Below, piece by piece: positions 1 to 7,390 of a stretch of 7,390 nt of DNA. Numbering within the stretch: the first letter of the stretch is position 1; every line of letters starts with the position of its first letter. Origin of the DNA: Alphaproteobacteria bacterium (GTDB taxonomy: Bacteria > Pseudomonadota > Alphaproteobacteria > Micropepsales > Micropepsaceae); the NCBI GenBank assembly GCA_947373775.1, contig CANBZE010000085.1, positions 1 through 7,390 on the forward strand. Direction: 5' to 3'. The notes beneath the pieces were generated by a model. The model was not told where the DNA came from. It searched no databases and was given only the letters and a program-made list of their open reading frames with translations. A program made the translations under genes and the position numbers.

Positions 1-609
1 GACCCGGCGTTTGAAAGCTTCGGGCCGCTGCGCGTCATCAACGAAGACTGGATCAAGGGCGGCGCCGGCTTTCCGCCCCATCCCCATCGCGACATGGAAA
101 TCGTCACCTACATCCTGGACGGCGCCATCGCCCACAAGGATTCCACCGGGGGCGGCGGCACCATCCGCCCCGGCGAGATCCAGCGCATGAGCGCCGGCGC
201 TGGGATAGTCCACGCCGAGTTCAACGCCAGCGCCACCGAGACCTGTCATCTGCTGCAGATCTGGATCATGCCGTCCAAGCGCGGCATCCAGCCCGGCTAT
301 GAGCAGAAGGCCATCGATGCGGAGGCCGTGCGCAACCATTTCGGCCGCATCGCCGCGCCCGAGCCGCGCGAGAATGAAGTGCGCCTGGTGCAGGATGCCG
401 AAATCTGGGTCGCCAAGCTGGACGCCGATGTCGAGGCGATCCATCCTTTGTCGCAAGGCCGCAAGGCCTGGCTGCAGGTGGCCAGGGGCGAAGTGGTGGT
501 GGACGGCGAGGCCCTGAAAGCCGGCGATGCTGCCGCCATTACCGACCAGGCCCAGATCGCGGTGCGTTCGAAAGAAGCGAGTGAAGTGCTTCTCTTCGAC
601 CTCGCCTGA
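1..609 (+). CDS. Pirin family protein (YhhW-like cupin), 5' end outside window
   Basis: The open frame runs from base 1 to the TGA at 607-609, giving 202 residues. An in-frame ATG at 94 is internal, because strongly conserved pirin sequence (FGPLRVINED, then GFPPHPHRDME) lies before it. Compared with YhhW (about 231 residues, from memory) some 25-30 N-terminal residues are missing off the left edge. The cupin metal ligands are present: H27 and H29 of HPHRD, and H71 and E73 of HAEFN (numbered from base 1). Their spacing matches the His-His-His-Glu iron site of bacterial pirins. Some members of the family show quercetin 2,3-dioxygenase activity in vitro, but their physiological role is usually unknown. 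The C-terminal half (QGRKAWLQVARGEV through LLFDLA) is the usual second cupin lobe. There is no signal peptide in the visible part, and a cytoplasmic location is expected. The gene converges on the peptidase gene, so it is probably functionally separate from the - strand genes. Family call is secure; substrate unknown. Confidence 0.93.
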   Translation, partial: DPAFESFGPLRVINEDWIKGGAGFPPHPHRDMEIVTYILDGAIAHKDSTGGGGTIRPGEIQRMSAGAGIVHAEFNASATETCHLLQIWIMPSKRGIQPGYEQKAIDAEAVRNHFGRIAAPEPRENEVRLVQDAEIWVAKLDADVEAIHPLSQGRKAWLQVARGEVVVDGEALKAGDAAAITDQAQIAVRSKEASEVLLFDLA

Positions 610-610
610 C

Positions 611-694
611 TTTTCCCCCTCCGGCTTCGCTGGATCGAGAGCCAGCTACGCCACCTCCCCCATGCAAGCGCGCTGACGCGCGCGCGGGGGAGGG
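611..694. repeat. Intergenic palindromic element with two hairpins
   Basis: This element fills the gap between the convergent pirin and peptidase genes. The first hairpin is imperfect: GGC..GCTGG at 623-633 can pair with CCAGC..GCC at 642-652, giving an 11-position stem with two mismatches. The second has a perfect 8-bp outer stem, CCTCCCCC (654-661) with GGGGGAGG (686-693), and an inner GCGCG/CGCGC stem (668-672 with 677-681) around CTGA. Neither side is followed by a T-run, so it is not a textbook intrinsic terminator, although its position between two stop codons would suit a bidirectional transcription end or an RNA-stabilising structure. From memory, similar C-rich 'CTCCGGCTTCGC...CACCTCCCCC...GGGGGAGG' elements are widely dispersed between genes in alphaproteobacteria. 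The window holds only one copy, so its repeat status is inferred. Confidence 0.6.
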
Positions 695-2203
695 TTACCA
701 GTTCAACTGCGCCATCATGGCGGCATAAAGATTGACGCCGTCCCACAGGTTGCGCAGCCGCAGGTTTTCGTTCGCGGCGTGCTGGTTGTTGTCGTGGTTG
801 CCCAGCGGCAGCCCGATGATCGGCACGTGAAACAGCTCGTCAAACAGATTGATCGGCACGCTCCCGCCCATCATGGGCAGCACGGCGACAGGCCCGCCCG
901 CTGCCTTTTCCGCGGCGGCGATAACGCCCTTGGCGGCGGGACTGGTCATGTCGCTGCGCAGCGCCGGATAGCCGCCGCCCCAGGACAGTTTGATGATGCG
1001 CGGGTTGGCCAGGCGCGTCGCCATGTCGGGCGTTTCACGCACGACGGTCCAGCCCTTGGCTTTCAAGAAAGCCTCGACCTTGTCCTGCACGCGCCGGGTC
1101 GTCTGGCCGGGCACCAGCCGGAAGTCCACCGACAGCACCGCATCCACCGGAATGGCGTTGTTGGCCTCAGGTCCAACCTGGCCGGAGCGAATGCCGCGAA
1201 TGTTGATCGACGGGCGCATGGTGCTGGCGGTCAGGCCTTCGCCGCCTTCGGTGCGGGCAATGCCGAATTCCTTTTTCAAACCCTCCTCCACCGGCGGCAG
1301 GCGCGCGATGGCGGCCTGTTCGGCGGCGCTCAGGGGCCTGACATCGTCGGCAAAATTGGGAATCACGATGCGGCCTTCGCCGTCGCGCATCTGGGTAATC
1401 AGTTCAGCGGCCATGGCGGCCGGGTTGGGCACCCAGTTGCCGTAATGCCCGTCATGCAGGGCGCGCAGCGGGCCATAGATGGTGGCGTCCAGCCCCATGC
1501 TGCCGCGAGCGCCGAAATAGATCGTTTGTGTGCGCGACTGGTGCACCGGCCCGTCGCCGATCAGCCAGACATCGGACTGCAGCTCTGCTGCGTGACTCTT
1601 GAGGATGCCGTCCAGATGCGCGGAGCTGGCCTCTTCCTCGCCTTCCCACACCACCTTGATATTGACCGATGGTTTGCGATGCAGCGTCTTCAACGCATCG
1701 AAAGCGGCCAGAAATGAAATGATGGCGCTCTTGTCGTCGGCGGTGGCGCGGCCGAACAGCCGCCATTCAGGATTGAAGGGCGGCTTGGCCGACTTCCAGT
1801 CCAGATCCTTGCCCGCAAGCCCATCGCGCATCACCGGCACAAACGGATCGGATGACCATTGGGTGCGCGTCACCGGCTGGCCGTCATAATGGGCATAGAA
1901 AATCGCGGTGCGTTTGGCGCCCGGGCTTTTGAGCAAGCCGTAGATAATCGGCGGCGATCCACCCGCCGACCAGGACGCGGTCGCAAAGCCCCGCGTCTTG
2001 AGCTGGCTTTCCAGATATGCACCCGTCGCCGCCAGGCCTTGCGGATCGGCGGCGACGCTTTTCAGGCGGACAAGATCATCCAGCTGGCTGACAATGGCGG
2101 CTTCGTGGGCGGCACGATAATCGTTCACCTGCGTGCGCAGATCCGCCGCCGACGCAGGCCCGGCGATCAAGGCCGCCAAAACCCCCGCGATCAGGCCTCT
2201 CAC
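695..2203 (-). CDS. Exported M20-family metallopeptidase (dipeptidase-like)
   Basis: This 502-residue protein belongs to the M20 (ArgE/DapE/CPG2-type) family of two-zinc peptidases, which cleave dipeptides or N-acyl amino acids. A signal peptide covers residues 1-20 (hydrophobic LIAGVLAALIAG core, ASA-A cleavage region), so the enzyme is probably periplasmic. Active-site motifs are complete: H105 and D107 in YAHYDG, D156/D157 in ATADDKS, the Glu pair E190/E191 in EGEEEASS, D217 in GDGP, and H475 in NNQHAANE. The usual GS after the Glu motif is SS here. The dimerisation 'lid' domain lies at about 228-370, with GARGS at its start and SVDFRLVPGQ near its end. The length fits the larger secreted M20 dipeptidases. 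The start is a GTG at 2203 sharing a GTGA overlap with the RidA stop. No strong ribosome-binding site is visible, so translation is probably coupled to RidA. The stop TAA abuts the palindromic element. Exact substrate cannot be read from sequence. Confidence 0.93.
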   Translation of the reverse strand: MRGLIAGVLAALIAGPASAADLRTQVNDYRAAHEAAIVSQLDDLVRLKSVAADPQGLAATGAYLESQLKTRGFATASWSAGGSPPIIYGLLKSPGAKRTAIFYAHYDGQPVTRTQWSSDPFVPVMRDGLAGKDLDWKSAKPPFNPEWRLFGRATADDKSAIISFLAAFDALKTLHRKPSVNIKVVWEGEEEASSAHLDGILKSHAAELQSDVWLIGDGPVHQSRTQTIYFGARGSMGLDATIYGPLRALHDGHYGNWVPNPAAMAAELITQMRDGEGRIVIPNFADDVRPLSAAEQAAIARLPPVEEGLKKEFGIARTEGGEGLTASTMRPSINIRGIRSGQVGPEANNAIPVDAVLSVDFRLVPGQTTRRVQDKVEAFLKAKGWTVVRETPDMATRLANPRIIKLSWGGGYPALRSDMTSPAAKGVIAAAEKAAGGPVAVLPMMGGSVPINLFDELFHVPIIGLPLGNHDNNQHAANENLRLRNLWDGVNLYAAMMAQLNW

Positions 2204-2643
2204 TTCTTGGCCGCGATGACGGAAATTTCCACTTTGGCGCCGCGCAGCAGCTTGGCGACCTGAACAAAGGCCCGCGCCGGATAGGGCGGGTGGAAATAAG
2301 TGGCATAGACCGCGTTCACCGCCGGAAAGTCATCCACGTCGGTGACATAGACGGTGGCCGACACGACATCGTCCAAGGTCAGGTTCGCGGCCTTCAATTC
2401 CAGGGCGATATTGTCGATCACCCGCCTGGTCTGGGCGGTCACGTCCTGCTGGCTATAGTCGATCTTGCCGACGGGATCGAAGGGCAGCGAGCCGGAGACA
2501 AACACCAGCTTGCCGCTCTGGATGGCCTGGGAATAAGGCCCGATCGCCTTGGGCGCATCCGGCGATTCCACCAAGGTTTTCTCGGCAAAAGCGGGCGACG
2601 CGCAGGCAAGCGTCAAGGCCAGCGCGAGTGTGAATTTGCGCAT
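2200..2643 (-). CDS. Exported RidA (YjgF/YER057c/UK114) family protein
   Basis: This 147-residue protein has a signal peptide (residues 1-20, MRKFTLALALTLACASPAFA) followed by a complete RidA domain. RidA proteins hydrolyse reactive enamines and imines derived from amino acids and usually work in the cytoplasm. Equivalents of E. coli active-site residues are present: Y37 in GPYSQA, R124 in YPARAF (Arg105) and E139 in KVEISVIA (Glu120). The position matching E. coli Cys107 is F126. Retention of the arginine favours a true deaminase, but the change near the pocket may alter substrate range. The frame is open back to 2712, but ATG 2643 is chosen because it starts an obvious signal peptide and has GGGGGA five bases upstream (2649-2654); the longer version would overlap the acyltransferase by 38 bp. 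The gene lies 31 bp after the acyltransferase stop and shares a 4-nt overlap with the M20 peptidase, indicating one transcript. Confidence 0.93.
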   Translation of the reverse strand: MRKFTLALALTLACASPAFAEKTLVESPDAPKAIGPYSQAIQSGKLVFVSGSLPFDPVGKIDYSQQDVTAQTRRVIDNIALELKAANLTLDDVVSATVYVTDVDDFPAVNAVYATYFHPPYPARAFVQVAKLLRGAKVEISVIAAKK

Positions 2644-2648
2644 TGTGG

Positions 2649-2654
2649 TCCCCC
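2649..2654 (-). promoter_or_regulatory. Ribosome-binding site deciding the RidA start
   Basis: GGGGGA on the - strand lies five bases before ATG 2643. Together with the signal peptide beginning at that ATG, it favours the 147-residue RidA product over the 170-residue N-terminally extended frame. Confidence 0.55.
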
Positions 2655-2674
2655 AAAAATTGAAAAGAGAATGA

Positions 2675-3556
2675 TTACTTGGCCAACCCGAAGCGGCTCT
2701 TGTAACGGGCATCCATGTCCGAGAGCGGGAAATAGATGAACACGTCGGTGGTGCCGAACTGGCGGTCCACCACAGCGCCGTCGCCGATCATGCAGCCGGC
2801 GCGGACATAGCCCTTGAGCAGCGGCGGCAGGCTGCGCAGCGCTTCGCGCGGATCGACGGCATCGGCGGGAAGACGGTTCATGTCCACGAACAGTTCGGGC
2901 CGCGCCTTGATCCGCACCTTTTCGGGCATGGGATGATGGTGATGCAGGTAGGACAGCGGCAGCGCCATCTCCGTCACGTCGGTGCCGGGCAGCGAGGCGC
3001 AGCCGAACATCACATCGATGTCGAAGCGCGCGACATAAGCCATCAGGCCCTTCCACAAAAGCTGCATGGTGCCGGGGCGCGAGCGATAGCTTTTCAGCAC
3101 GCAGGAGCGGCCCAGCTCCAGATATTTGGTGTCCGCAGGCATGCCGTTCAGCATTCGCGACAGGTCATATTCGCTGGCGGTATAGAAGCCGCCGGCGCGC
3201 TTGGCGTCCTTCTCACGCGTCAGGCGATAGGTGCCGACGACAAGCGGCTGGCCGTCTTCGTCATGGGCATCGCGGTCCACCACCAGCAGGTGGTCGCAGA
3301 CATCGTCATACTTGTCGAAGTCGCGCCGCTCTTCGCGCATCCTGGGCGAGGGGATGGCGCTCATTTCTTCGTAGAAAACCGAATAGCGCAGGCGCTGGGC
3401 CTGTTCGATCTCGTGCTCGGTCTCGGCCAGGCGCACTTCCAGCGCGCCGGAGAAGGCCAGTACCGGCCACTGCTCCATGCGACCTTCGAAAGGTCCGGCT
3501 TCGTAGATATTGACCACGGTCGTTCCTGTTTGGCGCGGCCAAGTCCCCCGACTCAC
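2675..3556 (-). CDS. olsB: OlsB-like L-ornithine N-acyltransferase (GNAT fold)
   Basis: This 293-residue protein belongs to the GNAT-fold acyltransferase group that includes OlsB, which transfers a 3-hydroxyacyl chain from ACP to the alpha-amino group of ornithine, the first step of ornithine-lipid synthesis at the inner membrane. Supporting motifs are RLRYSVFYEEM (about 56-65), YLELGRSCV (145-153), DVMFGCAS (181-188), the His run in LSYLHHHHP (201-209), and the C-terminal LPPLLKGYVRAGCMIGDGA and FGTTDVFIY (243-275). There is no signal peptide. The start is uncertain. GTG 3556 has AGGAG ten bases upstream (3571-3567), a rather long spacing. GTG 3517 has AGGAA at short spacing. ATG 3478 follows GAAGG and still precedes the domain. 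OlsA, which adds the second acyl chain and is often adjacent in rhizobia, is not in this window. A related N-acyl amino acid synthase with another amino acid substrate is the main alternative. The gene appears to head the olsB-ridA-M20 block. Confidence 0.8.
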   Translation of the reverse strand: MSRGTWPRQTGTTVVNIYEAGPFEGRMEQWPVLAFSGALEVRLAETEHEIEQAQRLRYSVFYEEMSAIPSPRMREERRDFDKYDDVCDHLLVVDRDAHDEDGQPLVVGTYRLTREKDAKRAGGFYTASEYDLSRMLNGMPADTKYLELGRSCVLKSYRSRPGTMQLLWKGLMAYVARFDIDVMFGCASLPGTDVTEMALPLSYLHHHHPMPEKVRIKARPELFVDMNRLPADAVDPREALRSLPPLLKGYVRAGCMIGDGAVVDRQFGTTDVFIYFPLSDMDARYKSRFGLAK

Positions 3557-3569
3557 CGCACTTTGGCTC

Positions 3570-3600
3570 CTGTCAGGGGCATAGACCCCAAATGCGACAG
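3570..3600. promoter_or_regulatory. Interrupted inverted repeat upstream of the acyltransferase
   Basis: CTGTC (3570-3574) pairs with GACAG (3596-3600), and inside it GGGG (3576-3579) pairs with CCCC (3586-3589) around CATAGA. The structure lies directly over the proposed -10 box, so it could be an operator or a leader hairpin. It could also be the end structure for the upstream permease transcript, but no T-run follows. Only the symmetry is seen; the role is inferred. Confidence 0.35.
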
Positions 3601-3608
3601 TTTGACAA
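3580..3608 (-). promoter_or_regulatory. Possible sigma-70-type promoter for acyltransferase block
   Basis: Reading the - strand, TTGTCA (3608-3603; five of six matches to TTGACA) is followed after 17 bases by TCTATG (3585-3580; three of six matches to TATAAT). It sits in the only sizeable gap (97 bp) between the - strand genes, where a second transcription start is most likely. If real, transcription would begin near 3573, leaving a very short leader for GTG 3556 and a more normal one of about 55 bases for GTG 3517. The -10 match is weak. Confidence 0.3.
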
Positions 3609-3653
3609 TTTTACCCCATCCGCAGGGCGGCGGGCAATGGATTGTGACAGTGA

Positions 3654-4984
3654 TTAAGCCGGGTTAATGGCGGCTTTTCTATGTTGCCGCTCCAACAGGG
3701 CGAACATCACCACCGCCGGAACCCCCATGGCGCCACAGCCGATGAAAAACAGGGCATAGGCGTTCATCAGGCCGACCTGGGCGGTCAGCCCCTCGATCAC
3801 GGCGCCGGAAAAGCCCTTGAGGAATTTTCCCGCCAGGGCATAGGTCGAGGACAAAAGCGCATATTGCGTCGCGGTGTAACCCAGGCTGGTCAGGCTGGAC
3901 ATGTAGGCGACCAGGGTCACCCCCGCCACGCTGATGGCGAAGTCGTCAAAGGCCATGACCGCCGAAAAACTCGCCACATCCGACCCGGTCACGGTCATCA
4001 GGGCGAAGGCGGCGATCCCAAGGCCCTGAAGCAGCCCGCCCAAAATCAGCGCGCGCATATAGCCCAGCCGCAAGGAGAGGAATCCGCCCGCCGCCACGCC
4101 GGCGAAGATGGAGGCGATGCCGACGGTGGCCCGCACCGCCCCGATCACGTCCTTGCTCAGGCCCACGTCATGGTAAAATGGGTTCAGCATCGGGCCACGC
4201 ACGAAATCGGGCAGCCGGTACAGGCTGATCGCCAGCAGCATCAGCAGGGCCGCCGCGCCGTGGGTCTTGAAGAAGATGATGAAGGGACCGGCTACGGCGT
4301 CGAAAAAGCCGCGCGGCGTCCAGAGCGGCTTTTCCTTTTCCTTCTGCGCCATCACCGCTTCGGCGCGTTCGGGTTCCCGCGCGATCAGGCTGGCGATCAG
4401 GCCAATGCCCATCGCCACGCCGCAGATGGTGTAGGACAGGGGCCAGCCCAGATGCTGGGCCGACACCAGGATCAGTGAGTCGGTGCAGAGCAGCGCGACG
4501 CGGTAGCCGATGGTATTGGCGGAAGTGAGAAGCCCCAGCTCGTCCGGGCTTTTGGCAATCTCGATCCGCCAGGCTGATATGGCGATGTCCTGCGTGGCCG
4601 ATGCGAAGGCGACCAACAGGGCGCAGGCCCCCAGCACTGTCAGGCCATGGCTGGTCCCCACCATTGCCATGGCGATAAGGCCGATCGCCGTGAGAACTTG
4701 GGACAGCACCATCCAGCCCCGACGCTGGCCCAGGAATTTGAGCGTGGGCACGCGGTCCAGTAAAGGCGCCCAGGCAAATTGCAGGGAATAGGCGATGCCC
4801 ACCCAGGAAATGAATCCGATGGCCTTGAGGGTGGTGCCTTCATCGCGCAACCAGAAGCCGAAGGTGTTGCCCACCAGCAGGAAGGGCAGGCCCGAGGAAA
4901 AGCCCAGCGCCAGCATCACCAGCACGCGCGGACTGAGATAATCCTTGAATGTATGGCGCTTGCGCACCGACGCCCCCGAAGCGG

Positions 4985-4988
<4 letters not shown>
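3654..4988 (-). CDS. ampG: AmpG-like muropeptide permease (MFS)
   Basis: This 444-residue, roughly 12-helix major facilitator protein resembles AmpG, which imports GlcNAc-anhydroMurNAc and its peptides from the periplasm for cell-wall recycling and, where AmpR/AmpC exist, beta-lactamase induction. The AmpG-type pattern is clear: GFSSGLPFLLVGNTFGFWLR in helix 1 (29-48), LKAIGFISWVGIAYSLQFAW (54-73) with APLLDR after it, FLGQRRGW in the loop between helices 2 and 3 (85-92), and ASATQDIAISAWRIE (129-143). A charged cytoplasmic linker at about 204-228 (EPERAEAVMAQKEKEK) divides the two halves. It is shorter than E. coli AmpG (491 residues), mainly at the C-terminus. ATG 4988 overlaps the histidine kinase stop by four bases (ATGA). 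The nearest purine-rich site, GAGGAG, is about 20 bases upstream, too far for ordinary initiation, so coupling to kinase translation is likely. No other recycling gene (ampD, nagZ, anmK) is in the window. A paralogue with another substrate cannot be excluded. Confidence 0.87.
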
Positions 4989-7318
<2,330 letters not shown>

Positions 7319-7390
7319 CTGAGAATGCGGCCTTTTTGCTGGGTTTCCCGGCCCCCAGTTTGCCCCGCCGGACCTTCAGAAACGCTTAAA

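Noticed and set aside
611..694. Intrinsic (Rho-independent) terminator
   Set aside because: The stems are strong but no T-run follows on either strand, so it is listed as a palindromic element instead.
297..746. - strand frame across the pirin 3' end and the convergent gap
   Set aside because: It overlaps both real genes and the hairpin element, and its Ser/Arg/Ala-rich product matches nothing I know.
779..1717. 312-codon open frame on the + strand opposite the M20 peptidase
   Set aside because: It is antisense to a clear peptidase gene, is rich in His, Arg, Gly and Gln as expected from a GC-rich shadow frame, and shows no known motif.
2644..2712. 23-residue N-terminal extension of RidA
   Set aside because: It would bury the signal peptide and overlap the acyltransferase. 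ATG 2643 has a ribosome-binding site and begins the signal peptide.
3593..3608. Classic PhoB Pho box
   Set aside because: The two TGTC-type units start eight bases apart, not the expected eleven, so only a loose resemblance is reported.
2933..3667. 244-codon open frame on the + strand opposite the acyltransferase
   Set aside because: It lies antisense to a well-supported OlsB-like gene and its composition is that of a shadow frame.
3654..3667. TTAA-N6-TTAA resembling a CtrA site
   Set aside because: The spacer is six rather than seven bases and it lies over the stop codon and last codons of the permease gene, so chance is more likely.
3681..4478. 265-codon open frame on the + strand opposite the AmpG-like gene
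   Set aside because: It is low-complexity His/Gly/Gln/Arg-rich shadow sequence opposite membrane-helix codons, with no recognisable domain.
7348..7371. CCGGC/GCCGG inverted repeat upstream of the kinase
   Set aside because: A 5-bp stem with a 14-base loop is expected by chance in such GC-rich sequence.

Overview
This 7,390-bp, GC-rich window looks like ordinary chromosome of an alphaproteobacterium. The basis is the strong G/C bias at third codon positions, frequent GTG starts, 4-nt start/stop overlaps, an OlsB-type acyltransferase, and an intergenic palindromic element of a kind I recall from Caulobacterales- and Sphingomonadales-like genomes. The taxonomic call is inference. I found no tRNA, rRNA, CRISPR array, insertion sequence, phage gene or plasmid function. 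No gene-free stretch exceeds 100 bp.

Layout: (1) On the + strand, the 3' part of a pirin-family cupin gene enters from the left edge and ends at 609. (2) An 85-bp convergent gap carries two adjacent hairpins. (3) Five genes on the - strand fill the rest, in transcription order from right to left: a membrane hybrid histidine kinase (7318-4985), an AmpG-like muropeptide permease (4988-3654), a 97-bp gap with a possible promoter, an OlsB-like N-acyltransferase (3556-2675), an exported RidA-family protein (2643-2200) and an exported M20-family metallopeptidase (2203-695).

The five - strand genes form two tight blocks. Kinase and permease share an ATGA overlap. RidA and peptidase share a GTGA overlap, and the acyltransferase ends 31 bp before RidA. 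All but the kinase have clear or likely cell-envelope roles: uptake of wall-turnover products (AmpG), ornithine-lipid synthesis (OlsB) and processing of peptides or reactive imines outside the cytoplasm (RidA, M20). A membrane sensor directly coupled to the permease suggests an envelope or cell-wall-recycling theme. This rests on gene order and family knowledge only.

I see no clearly new system. The best leads are the kinase-AmpG coupling, a degenerate first receiver domain in the kinase, the coupled pair of exported RidA and exported M20 peptidase, and the CTGTC-rich region upstream of the acyltransferase.
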